Shown piece by piece: positions 1-8,226 of a stretch of DNA of 64,000 nucleotides (the first letter of the stretch is position 1; each line of letters starts with the position of its first letter). The stretch is from UBA4660 sp034408895 (GTDB taxonomy: Bacteria > Bacteroidota > Bacteroidia > Flavobacteriales_D > Sanyastnellaceae), in assembly GCA_034408895.1 (NCBI GenBank), contig JAWXCI010000062.1:62001-126000 (forward strand), given 5' to 3'. The notes below the pieces were generated by a model, which saw nothing but the letters and a program-made list of their open reading frames with translations, ran no database searches and was not told the origin of the DNA. The position numbers were made by a program, and so were the translations under genes.

Positions 1-2880
1 GAAAACACAATTGCTAAAGTGTGGTCGCTTTCTTATATATGGATCTTCAAGTAAAGGATTATACGTGGTCAACTTGAAACATCCACCCTTCTTCAAATCA
101 CCGGTTGAGCCATTGGCATAACCACCGCTGAAGGTGATGCCATCGAATTGGCAGTGGTTGGTTGTGGGGTTTACTGCAAGAAGGCGATACACATTGTCTG
201 TTGCAACGGCAACGGTTCCAATATCACCACTCATCCGCGAGATGTGCAAAGCAGGATTGCGCTCTTCGAGTTCCGTTTCCGTTCCATTAAATCCTCCATA
301 AAGTTTTTCTCCATCTATATTGAAAAAAGCACTTCTTGAATTAGAAGGATAGTACGCGCCTTCGGCAATCCACAGCGTGTCCTGTGGTTGTGCTTCGGTG
401 AGGGCTGTGTTCAAATTGGTGAAAGCATGTTCCCATGATGTGCCATCGTTGGTGCCGGTGGCGTCCACATCCACATACCATTTTTTTGGTTGAGCCTCCG
501 CAAGAAAGTTTCTCCACAGGCCTCGGCCATAAGTGGAGATGTACATCATCTCGCCCTCCAGTATTGTTTCCTTGAACTGAATTTCGGTTACAGGAACAAC
601 AGGCAATCCGGTGCTGTGATATTGCCAGTACACTGCTTCATTGGGCAGGTAGAAAACACCAATGTCAGTTCCGACATAAATTCCTGTTTCATGCTGTTCA
701 ATACATAATGCAGGGATGTTTGGAAAATCATAAGTGAGGTTGACTACTGAATCCTCATTGTTTATCAAATCAGGGATATAAAGAATTTTGTTCAGCGAAT
801 CATATCCGCCAATTGAAACCATGAGCCGCATGTAGTTCACATCTTCAGTATGATAGTACATGGAAACATCACTGATGTTGTCATTGACACCAAGTGCAAG
901 TTCGATGGCTGACAGTCTTGTCCATGCCACCTCGGGAATAATGAGGGCATTGGTAAGTTGTGTTGTTGCCCACACCTGTATTCCCACATCTAACACGTCC
1001 ACTACAAAAGCTGCTTCCTGTGCGGTAAGGAAATCAATGTCGGTAATTTCAGTCGGGTTGTAGCCATCAAACATGATTTCATTGTCCCATGCCTTTGCCC
1101 AATCTAATCCCTTGTTGCTTGAAAAGTAAAGGTCATCGTAACCAATAATCACATTATCCCAGTTGTATGGATTCACTTTGTAAGGTGTGTTGAAACGATT
1201 GGTCTTGTTCTCAATTCCCTCTTCCACTTCATCAGGATAGATGGTGCCGCTGTATGGGAAACCATCATAAGATCCATCGAAATAGAGTTTGCCATACTGG
1301 CTTTCGGTGTACCTTTCTGTTCCAGATTCGCCCAGTGAGTTCAGGTACACTTCAAAACCATCTCCTCCTTGTATGTTTTCATCCACTGAAGTTCCGTCAA
1401 CGGCAAGGCTCATGATGGTGCCATTATCCTGCGCGCCACCTGCTGCTTCTAAGGTGTACAAATAGTGATTGTCAACTCCCAGGTGATAAAACTCTGTGAT
1501 GTGCAATCCATAGTTTCGGTTCGACCAGTTAGCACCCCCATCATCGCTTACATACACTCCGCCATCTGTTCCGGCTATAAGGGTACCGTTATAGGGATTT
1601 TTTTCAAGAGCATGCCAGTCTGCATGAACATCACCATCACTTGTCCAGTCCGAAAATTGAGACCACGTGCCCGCCAGACCAAGGCCTGCTGAAAACCAAA
1701 GATTGACACATCCATAATAAAGCATGGTAGCCACGTCATCAGCAGCATAAAAAGCCATGCAGTATTCTCCTTGTCCTTTGTCTTCTGGGTCTTCAGGGTC
1801 GGTGGAGGCCGAGAGGTTATAGCTACCGTTGGTTTGCAAATTCCAGTTTGTGGCCTGATCAGTAGAAAGATAAATTCCGTTTAGGCTTCTGTCATCATGA
1901 ATGAAAACAGAGTAAACCCAATCGGGTGCGGCAGGAGTTACTTCAAGGTCAACCCTACGGGTGTTGGTCTCAGTCACGCCATTGTTGGCTCCGGAGAATT
2001 CATCGTCACCACAACATTTGCGGTAAATCTGGTCGTCACCTGAGGCGTACACAATGCTGGTATCGGTGGGATGGTATTCCACATCGAAGATTCGATTATC
2101 AATTATTTCTGTGTTGGTTTCCCAACCATCCGTTGTATGGAAGAGACCCCATGTGGTACACGCGTACATCTCCTGGAAATTCTGCGGATTAAACAATAGC
2201 TTGTAGCCGTAGGCCAGTTCGCTCCTTTCGAAGGCAAGGGATGTCACGGTCCATGTGGCGCCCTGGTCAGTGGTTTTGTAAATGCCGATGGAGGGCAGGC
2301 CACTGTTGAATGGATCGCCTGTGAGGATGTAGATTTCATTTTCGTTGGCGGGGTTCACCGCTATGCCGCTGATGGACAATAGCGGGAAACCGCTGGTGAG
2401 ATTTTCCCAAGGGTTATCCCACACTCCCGGAAAGTAAATGCCCGAGTTGTCCGTTTTCCAAAGGCCACCACCTGAAGCACCCACAAACCAGGTGTCCTCA
2501 TCAAACACTTGTATGCAATTGACACGGCCTGTGCCGCCAGTAGTAAAATCACTGTCATAATCAGGCCCGTGGGGACCCACAAAATCCCATTCACTTCCTG
2601 TGGTCTCAGTCATGCTTTTCAATTGCATGTAAGCATCCATGTTTGCCGCGCCATAGTTAATCATGTAGCCTTCCTTGTCAAGGTGGTTTTCCCATACCAG
2701 GTTGGAACGTTCAAACTGTTTGTATCCCTTTACCGCAGGAATGCCCGAAGGATAAAATTCAGTGCGCTGCTCTTGTTCCCATTGGGAGTATTTCACACGG
2801 TCATCTTTTTGCTGCTGTGCAAAAGATGAAACGGATGAAAGGAAGATGAGCGTGAAGGAAAAAAGTAAGGTGTGTTTCAT
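1..2880 (-). CDS. Secreted beta-propeller / parallel beta-helix protein (C-terminus beyond window)
   Basis: The frame opens at an ATG at 2880 and stays open to the left edge, so 960 codons are visible and the C-terminus is missing. Residues 1-21 are a Sec signal peptide (MKHTLLFSFTLIFLSS...). Residues about 75-790 contain repeated blocks such as GASGGGLWKTDNSG, YKTTDQGATW and ISTYGRGLWRN, typical of sortilin/BNR/Ycf48-like beta-propellers. From about residue 800, WYVDVDATGTNDGTSW followed by LWIAEGAYYP and YGGFNGTETELEERN matches the opening of 'choice-of-anchor Q' parallel beta-helix domains. Proteins of this build in Bacteroidota usually end in a T9SS sorting domain, but that part is outside the window. 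The ligand is unknown. The gene stands alone behind its own operator/promoter (2905-2952). Confidence 0.85.
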   Translation of the reverse strand, partial: MKHTLLFSFTLIFLSSVSSFAQQQKDDRVKYSQWEQEQRTEFYPSGIPAVKGYKQFERSNLVWENHLDKEGYMINYGAANMDAYMQLKSMTETTGSEWDFVGPHGPDYDSDFTTGGTGRVNCIQVFDEDTWFVGASGGGLWKTDNSGIYFPGVWDNPWENLTSGFPLLSISGIAVNPANENEIYILTGDPFNSGLPSIGIYKTTDQGATWTVTSLAFERSELAYGYKLLFNPQNFQEMYACTTWGLFHTTDGWETNTEIIDNRIFDVEYHPTDTSIVYASGDDQIYRKCCGDDEFSGANNGVTETNTRRVDLEVTPAAPDWVYSVFIHDDRSLNGIYLSTDQATNWNLQTNGSYNLSASTDPEDPEDKGQGEYCMAFYAADDVATMLYYGCVNLWFSAGLGLAGTWSQFSDWTSDGDVHADWHALEKNPYNGTLIAGTDGGVYVSDDGGANWSNRNYGLHITEFYHLGVDNHYLYTLEAAGGAQDNGTIMSLAVDGTSVDENIQGGDGFEVYLNSLGESGTERYTESQYGKLYFDGSYDGFPYSGTIYPDEVEEGIENKTNRFNTPYKVNPYNWDNVIIGYDDLYFSSNKGLDWAKAWDNEIMFDGYNPTEITDIDFLTAQEAAFVVDVLDVGIQVWATTQLTNALIIPEVAWTRLSAIELALGVNDNISDVSMYYHTEDVNYMRLMVSIGGYDSLNKILYIPDLINNEDSVVNLTYDFPNIPALCIEQHETGIYVGTDIGVFYLPNEAVYWQYHSTGLPVVPVTEIQFKETILEGEMMYISTYGRGLWRNFLAEAQPKKWYVDVDATGTNDGTSWEHAFTNLNTALTEAQPQDTLWIAEGAYYPSNSRSAFFNIDGEKLYGGFNGTETELEERNPALHISRMSGDIGTVAVATDNVYRLLAVNPTTNHCQFDGITFSGGYANGSTGDLKKGGCFKLTTYNPLLEDPYIRKRPHFSNCVF

Positions 2881-2904
2881 TTGGTAGTGGCTTTTACAAC
2901 ACCA

Positions 2905-2952
2905 CAAATTTCGTTGGGCAATGAGGAGAAGGGATTACCCAAAAAGGGGTAA
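2905..2952 (-). promoter_or_regulatory. Inverted-repeat operator and TTTG promoter element, site 1
   Basis: TTACCCAAAAAGGGGTAA at 2935-2952 is an inverted repeat. Read on the minus strand, its GGGTAA half is followed by exactly 26 nt and then TTTG (2905-2908), which ends 24 nt before the ATG at 2880. The same arrangement occurs in front of four other genes in the window. No -33 box is evident. Inference: an activator site centred about 42 nt upstream of transcription start, probably bound by the NarL-type regulator encoded at 12134-12781. Confidence 0.65.
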
Positions 2953-3019
2953 CGAAAACCTACGGAAAAACAAGAAATAGTCGCATCGAAATCGGAAATA
3001 CTACTGCGATTCAAATACG

Positions 3020-3058
3020 AAAAAACAACCCCTCACGATTGAAAAATCGGAGGGGTTG
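3020..3058 (-). terminator. Intrinsic terminator downstream of the OmpA lipoprotein gene
   Basis: The arms CAACCCCTC-A-CGATT and AATCGGAGGGGTTG form a 14-bp stem with one bulged base and a GAAA loop (3026-3058). On the minus strand the stem is followed by six T (3025-3020). It lies about 20 bp past the stop of the gene at 3079. Confidence 0.85.
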
Positions 3059-3078
3059 CCATTATGATTTGAGATGCG

Positions 3079-3972
3079 TTATTTGTTGTTGAGCAATTGC
3101 ATAAGCTCATCCAGTTTGGGTGAAAGTATGATTTCAGTTCTTCGGTTGCGGGCCCGCCCCTCAGGAGTGTCGTTTGTCGCGCGGGGCATGAATTCGCCTT
3201 TGCCTGAAGCAGTCAGCCGTATAGGTTCAATTTTCATGTCGTTGGTCAACACGCGAACTATGTCCGTGGCGCGGGCTACGCTGAGGTCCCAGTTGTCTTT
3301 GTACACAGCAGTCTTGATGGGAACGTTGTCGGTGTGGCCTTCAATCAGAACATCAATGTCAGTGTTTTTGCCCAACACATCGCCCAACAACTTGATGGCT
3401 TCTTTTCCTTTAGTTTCCACCGTGGCACTGCCCGATTTGAAAAGGAGTTTATCACTCATCGAGACATAGACTTTTCCGTTTTTGATTTCCACTTGCAATT
3501 CTTCCGAATCGAAGCCCAACAGAGCATTGCGAAGTATGTCGTTCAGCCGCTGCGTAATGCTGTCTTGCCTGGCAATGATGGCTCTCATTTCAGCCAATGC
3601 TCTTTCGCGTTCCGAAAGGAGTTTTTCCTTTTCGTTCAGCTCCGAAGCTTTCCTTTTTAATGTTTCGTCAAACTGTGCAGCCTGGCTCAGGTTAAGGTTC
3701 GACAAATCACCATACTGCAATTTCAAATCAGCCACTTCAGCATTTTTCTTTTCGATTTCTTTTTGCATGGCTTCGTTTTGAGCGCGCAGATCGGCAGTCG
3801 TAGATTTTTCAGTGGCCAGGTCCGAGCAGAGTTGGTTACGTTCATTGTACACCGCTTCGGTGCGTTTGCTCATCATCGGTTTTCTTTCGGGCGCAGTCGT
3901 TCCGCATTGGTGGATAGGTGCACATGAAGCCATCAATAACGTTATGGCAAAAAGGGTAATTAATGTTCTCAT
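3079..3972 (-). CDS. OmpA-family lipoprotein with coiled coil
   Basis: Outer-membrane lipoprotein of 297 residues that probably tethers the outer membrane to peptidoglycan. The ATG at 3972 is chosen because it starts a lipoprotein signal peptide with lipobox LMASC (acylated Cys17); 33 codons upstream are open but show no signal-like character. Residues about 35-150 are a charged, heptad-rich coiled coil (KNAEVADLKLQYGDL, EKEKLLSERERALAEM). Residues about 180-290 are an OmpA_C peptidoglycan-binding domain with LIEGHTDNVPI, NWDLSVARATDIVRVL and GRARNRRTEIIL, including the conserved Asp and Arg that bind diaminopimelate. A TAGCTTTG -7 box lies 23 nt upstream and a strong terminator follows, so it is monocistronic. 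Confidence 0.93.
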   Translation of the reverse strand: MRTLITLFAITLLMASCAPIHQCGTTAPERKPMMSKRTEAVYNERNQLCSDLATEKSTTADLRAQNEAMQKEIEKKNAEVADLKLQYGDLSNLNLSQAAQFDETLKRKASELNEKEKLLSERERALAEMRAIIARQDSITQRLNDILRNALLGFDSEELQVEIKNGKVYVSMSDKLLFKSGSATVETKGKEAIKLLGDVLGKNTDIDVLIEGHTDNVPIKTAVYKDNWDLSVARATDIVRVLTNDMKIEPIRLTASGKGEFMPRATNDTPEGRARNRRTEIILSPKLDELMQLLNNK

Positions 3973-3995
3973 AGTTTTTGGTTTTGCTTTCGGAA

Positions 3996-4003
3996 CAAAG
4001 CTA
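3996..4003 (-). promoter_or_regulatory. Candidate -7 promoter box (TAGCTTTG)
   Basis: On the minus strand TAGCTTTG fits the Bacteroidota TAnnTTTG consensus, 23 nt before the ATG at 3972. No clear TTG -33 element is visible at the usual spacing. Confidence 0.4.
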
Positions 4004-4095
4004 CTTCTTTGAAAGCATAACCCCTGGGAGAAACCAATTAGTTTGCAACAACTCCAAGCAGCGTCAGGCACTTCCGGGAAGGTCCTGTTTTCGAT

Positions 4096-5664
4096 TTACT
4101 CCTTAATGAATTTCGCCCTCACCACTTTCCCGTTTTGACTTGCACTCAGCACATAAAGACCCGGAGCCAGACTGCTCACATTAACTGTGTTGTTAGAAAT
4201 AGAAAGCACAAACTCTTTTCCATCCAAAGCACAAATTAAAATTGAACTTACAGCTGCACCATCCAATTCAAAATTCAATACATCATGCACCACGGTCTGA
4301 TAAAGTTGAAGCCTATTTGAGTATAGGATCTCATCAACAACCTTCGCTTCATCTACCAGGAAACGACATACATGAAATTCGTTGCCGTTGGGATCATCTT
4401 CTGCAATTGCCCATCATGCGGCCAAAATGTTTCCGTCAGCCTGGATGGCAATTGATTCACCGTGGTAAGTATCAACATCTTCTGATGTAAGTACCACGCC
4501 TTCTTCACCAAAAGTTTCGTCAAGGCTTCCGTCAGAATTATATCGCAGGACGGAAGTCACTATTCCGAAGTCCGCATTTGCAGTGCCAACGACAAGAAAT
4601 TTTCCGTCATCCTGGAGCACAAGGTCACGGGCAATATCAAATCCATCACTTAACACAACGGTTGTTATTCCATCAATTCCAAAACTTGTGTCAAGAGTTC
4701 CATCTGAATTAAAACGAACTACTGTTGGATTGTATCCGCTTCCGGTGTCTGCCGAAACAGCGCCCACATATTTTCCGTCTTCCTGCACAGCCAGCGAAGT
4801 TGGATACCTGAGGATTGGTACGAATGTGAATGTCGCCACTCCATCACCATCGAATTGATTGTCAAGAATTCCATCACTGTTCAATCGGAGCAGGGCTAAT
4901 TCAAAATCATCGGCACTGGATTGCACAAATACCATGATGTCTCCATCGGGAAGAACCTTCATGTCTTTTGCCATGTCATCATCTTCACTCAACTCGTAAG
5001 TGAATATGCCGTCTTCTGAAAATGTCTCATCCAATAAACCATTGGCAGTGTAGCGAAGCACGGTCAAGTCATAAAATCCTCCCAAAACAGATTGACCGCA
5101 CACCAGGTTTTTTCCGTCAGGCTGGTAAGCAACGGATTGTGAATAATCGAGTGTGCCACTAACCATTGTCACCGCCAATCCATCGTCAGAAAAACTCAGA
5201 TCGGGTGTGCCATCCTCGTTGAACCGGAACACTGCATAGCTCAAATCATATTCGGGGTTCTGTGATTGAGCGGCAAACAGAATCTTTCCATCGGGTTGAA
5301 TAATTAACGGATGAACCATTTCAGCAAATGATGTGAGGTTGACATCTATGGAAGCAAATCCACCTGTTCCGAAATCTGTGTCAACACTTCCATCAGCATT
5401 GAAGCGCACAACAGTGGGATTGTGGTCGCTGACATTCAAATCCCAACGCCCAAAGCCGAAGACAAGAATTTTTCCATCGGGCTGCACGGCCATTCCTTGC
5501 ACACGTTCGTTGCCTGTACCGACTGCCGTTCATGCGCAACCTCCGTTGCCGAAACTTTCATCTATCGCTCCATCATACTGTGCGGAAGAAGTATGATAAG
5601 TTAATAGTCCGAGGGCGATTGAGCTACAGAATTTGCCAAAAGGAAATGTCATAAAGTGTTTCAT
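4096..5664 (-). pseudogene. Delta-60-repeat beta-propeller T9SS protein with two in-frame TGA codons
   Basis: One continuous frame of 522 codons runs from the ATG at 5664 to the stop at 4096, interrupted only by TGA at 5530-5532 (codon 45) and 4414-4416 (codon 417). Residues 1-28 are a signal peptide. The body has about eight repeats with the hallmarks of delta-60/DUF5122 propeller units (VQPDGKILVFG, VRFNADGSVDTDFGTGGF). After the second TGA the same frame continues WAIAEDDPNGNEFHVCRF and ends in a T9SS type A sorting domain (LAPGLYVLSASQNG, KFIKE). Both TGA codons are in the context GCATGA. Either this is a recently inactivated gene, or the two stops are sequence errors or read through. A related broken copy lies at 6189-6561. 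Confidence 0.8.
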
Positions 5665-5741
5665 TGTGAAAGAAATTTACTAATGTCAAATCAAAGGGGA
5701 GGAGAATGATGGGTTCAAAGGCGAGTCAGGAACATCCCATG

Positions 5742-6161
5742 TCAAATAGCCGCACACACATTCCCGAACACACCTGTGAAGATGAGCAGGTCGCCCACAT
5801 TCACAGAACCGTTCCCATCCATATCCTGCAAGCCGCAGTCAGATACACAACCAAATGCTCCGCTAAAAAGTAGCAAGTCAGCAACGTTCACCACACCGTT
5901 GTTGTCGAAGTCGCCCAGACAAGTGATTGCTGTTTCAAAAACAGGTTGATGAAATCCTTGTGTGATTTTGATATTTCCATTTACTCCGGTAGCAGTAATT
6001 ACTTCGCCCACGGTGCAATCGTTTTGAAGCGTGGCTCCTGAATATGAAAATCCGGAAGAGGAGATTACGCTGCGCTCAATACTCTGTGAGAAAGAGTTTG
6101 CCGGTTGCAATAAGAGAAAGTTTGCAAGGAGGCAAAAAGTGATTGTGAGTTTTGTTGTCAT
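5742..6161 (-). CDS. Small secreted protein with dockerin-like calcium-binding repeats
   Basis: Complete 139-residue protein. Residues 1-25 are a signal peptide (MTTKLTITFCLLANFLLL...). Residues 27-80 are a short beta domain often found in front of T9SS tails (GEVITATGVNGNIKITQGFHQP). Residues 82-136 carry two F-hand loops, GDFDNNGVVNVADLLLFSG and QDMDGNGSVNVGDLLIFTG, the duplicated motif of type I dockerins; the Asp/Asn positions for calcium are intact. No cohesin is visible here, so a cellulosome role cannot be claimed. In Bacteroidota such repeats occur as C-terminal modules of secreted proteins. It lacks a T9SS type A tail. Its partner is unknown. Confidence 0.8.
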   Translation of the reverse strand: MTTKLTITFCLLANFLLLQPANSFSQSIERSVISSSGFSYSGATLQNDCTVGEVITATGVNGNIKITQGFHQPVFETAITCLGDFDNNGVVNVADLLLFSGAFGCVSDCGLQDMDGNGSVNVGDLLIFTGVFGNVCAAI

Positions 6162-6188
6162 GAGTTCATTTTTTTTGCGTTGAATTTT

Positions 6189-6561
6189 CTACCTGGATAT
6201 TGCAAATCGAGAAATTGAATTGTCCCTCCATTTCACATTGAGAATTTCGTTTGCAGGATTTGGAAAAAGTGAAATTACATTTTGTGCTGTTTCTGATTCA
6301 TTCACTGCATTTGCATCTTCATACAATAATCTGCTTACTGAAAAATCCGGCTGGTTGGTTTCTTGATTCCACATTTGACCGATCACTACTACCTTACCAT
6401 CAGCCTGCTGTTTTATATTTTTCAGGTAGTAAGCGTCTGCATCGATATAAGCTGTGCCGTCTTCACCGAAGGAAGGATCAAGTTCGCCACTTGCAATTCC
6501 ATCTTCTCCAAATGAGGTGTCAAGGCTTCCATCCGGATTCATTCTTATCAACGTTGGGAGA
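6189..6561 (-). pseudogene. Remnant of a delta-60-repeat T9SS protein
   Basis: Directly after the TAA of the S74 fibre gene (6583) the minus strand reads, with no start codon of its own, PTLIRMNPDGSLDTSFGEDG, then SGELDPSFGEDGTAYID, QQADGKVVVIGQMW and LFPNPANEILNVKW before a premature stop at 6189. These are delta-60 propeller units and the opening of a T9SS sorting domain. The two FGEDG blocks sit unusually close, which suggests an internal deletion. The sorting domain is cut after about 20 residues. It resembles the gene at 4096-5664 and is probably a leftover of a duplicated neighbour. Confidence 0.75.
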
Positions 6562-6582
6562 TATTGGCCATGACGTGTTCGA

Positions 6583-8013
6583 TTATTTTGATGATGTGGT
6601 GTGCAACAATGCATCGATTTGTTTTTGTTGTGCCTCCATCTTACTCGTGAGTTTTTCATTTTCCATTTTCAGTTCCTGCACCGCATTGATGAGCATGTAC
6701 GTGAAAGCCGAAGAATCAACGCTCAAGTAGGTTCCTTTTGTTCCATCTGTCAATTCCATTTCATTTTCATTGACCATGCTCGCAGAAATCCTTTGTAGGT
6801 CTTGCGCAATAACTCCAACATGTTCCACCGTGGTATCGTGGCCTGTCTGTGCGATGTAGTGATAAGTAATCGGCTCCACCTTCAATACTTCATTCAAACC
6901 TTGAGTGAAGGGCTGCACATTTTCCTTCAATCGCGCATCGCTGGTTGAAGCCCATGAACCACCACCGGCTTTGGCCGCGGTGCCGTTCACAGTCAATTGC
7001 CATAATGGTGTTGAGGTTTGCCCGATGGCCACGTTGCCTCCGTTACCATTGATGAATAGTGGTGAGGTGGCGCCATCGTTGCGTGCCATTATTTCGTTTG
7101 TGTCCATTACGATGTTGTTATCATCTACATCTCCTGTGATCAAATAACCGTGTGCCGTAAGAGAAGCATCGCTCCCACCAACAATATGAAGCTTGGTGTA
7201 TGGTGTTTCAGTATAGATGCCGACATTTCCGTCCGGGTGGATATACAATCCTTCCTCCAAAGCTGACGTCAACAGCAATGGTATACCACCGGATGAGCGA
7301 ATGGTAGATGCATCCTCATCCACACGGAAGGTCAATTGGTTCTTAAATTCATCATTATTAAAATCAAGGATAATTCTGCTGGAATTCATACTGTCCTTGA
7401 CATGCAGCAGATTTCCTGATGCCCACGAGGTGCCGAAACTACTTTGGACTGTCCCGGGTGCTTTTGTACCTATTCCCACTTGGGTGGTATTGGAATTTGA
7501 ACTGAAATACATGCGGTCAATGTCATTTGTTTTAATGTTGAACGCGTGAGCATCCGTTGTCCCAATGAAATTTTCATTAGAGTTAGTGCCTTCATTTCCT
7601 GTAGTTCCCCATGCACGGATAGCATCTCCTGAAGAAAGCGCATAGGGCACACTCATCATTTGTTGAATGCCCATATTTACAAATCCGCCACCGGTATCTG
7701 CTTCCACTTTCAGGAAGCGATTGCCTTCGTGCCAATCAACAGTGGTCATGTTGCCCTGAAGCACTGTTCCGAATCCGACCACGCAATTGAGCAAGCCAAA
7801 TTCGTTCGTGACCAATGAGTGCGTCTCCTGATATTTAATAGTGGCGAAAATTGCAGTGGTAAGCGTGAATCTCATGGTAACATTCGCATTAGCCATGATG
7901 TCGCCATTGCCATCACGAATCACCGCCTGGTAGTTGAAGCCTTGCGGGGCTTGTGCGTGACTACTTAGCGAAAGGATTAAAAGTAGAAAAATGATGGAGC
8001 ATATGTGTTTCAT
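6583..8013 (-). CDS. Fibre protein with C-terminal S74 intramolecular chaperone domain
   Basis: 476 residues from the ATG at 8013, chosen because it starts the signal peptide MKHICSIIFLLLILSLSSHA; the longer frame upstream is not signal-like. The N-terminal APQGFNYQAVIRDGNGDIM domain is common to Bacteroidota 'tail fiber domain' proteins and is nearly identical in the paralogue at 9937-12063. The middle is beta-rich and probably trimeric. The C-terminus has the S74 motif TSDARLKENV; in this family chaperone domains fold the trimer and may self-cleave at the Ser-Asp bond. It ends in a coiled coil (VQELKMENEKLTSKMEAQQ). There is no T9SS sorting domain, so its route to the surface is unclear. 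It has its own operator (site 2) on a duplicated upstream segment. Confidence 0.85.
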   Translation of the reverse strand: MKHICSIIFLLLILSLSSHAQAPQGFNYQAVIRDGNGDIMANANVTMRFTLTTAIFATIKYQETHSLVTNEFGLLNCVVGFGTVLQGNMTTVDWHEGNRFLKVEADTGGGFVNMGIQQMMSVPYALSSGDAIRAWGTTGNEGTNSNENFIGTTDAHAFNIKTNDIDRMYFSSNSNTTQVGIGTKAPGTVQSSFGTSWASGNLLHVKDSMNSSRIILDFNNDEFKNQLTFRVDEDASTIRSSGGIPLLLTSALEEGLYIHPDGNVGIYTETPYTKLHIVGGSDASLTAHGYLITGDVDDNNIVMDTNEIMARNDGATSPLFINGNGGNVAIGQTSTPLWQLTVNGTAAKAGGGSWASTSDARLKENVQPFTQGLNEVLKVEPITYHYIAQTGHDTTVEHVGVIAQDLQRISASMVNENEMELTDGTKGTYLSVDSSAFTYMLINAVQELKMENEKLTSKMEAQQKQIDALLHTTSSK

Positions 8014-8036
8014 TGTCGTAAATTTTTTTATGACGA

Positions 8037-8084
8037 CAAAGCACGATGAGAAATGAGAGGGTGGGATTACCCAAAAAGGGTCAA
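8037..8084 (-). promoter_or_regulatory. Inverted-repeat operator and TTTG promoter element, site 2
   Basis: TTACCCAAAAAGGGTCAA at 8067-8084; on the minus strand GGGTAA, 26 nt, then TTTG at 8037-8040, which ends 23 nt before the ATG at 8013. The flank beyond the site copies the end of the regulator gene, so this site arose with site 3 by duplication and is not fully independent evidence. Confidence 0.6.
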
Positions 8085-8120
8085 CGCTCAGACAAGCCGC
8101 TCTTTGAGAACCTGCAACAC
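8078..8120 (-). repeat. Duplicated 3' end of the NarL-type regulator gene
   Basis: The stretch AACGCTCAGACAAG, then CTTTGAGAACCT and CAACAC matches 12124-12166, which encodes the last codons and stop of the response regulator, with only a few mismatches. The upstream region of the S74 gene at 6583-8013 was therefore copied together with, or from, the region between the regulator and the paralogous fibre gene at 9937-12063. Confidence 0.8.
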
Positions 8121-8226
8121 AAAATGAGCGCAAATGCGCACGAAGAATTTCAACTCATCATCTCAACCAGAACAGGGAACGACCGTTTCGGATTAATGAA
8201 ATAGTGCGACTGGAAGCCGGCAGCAA

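Noticed and set aside
4096..5664. UGA recoded as an amino acid
   Set aside because: Other genes here end in TGA (recO, holB, the regulator, the M28 peptidase), so TGA is a normal stop; only this gene has internal ones.
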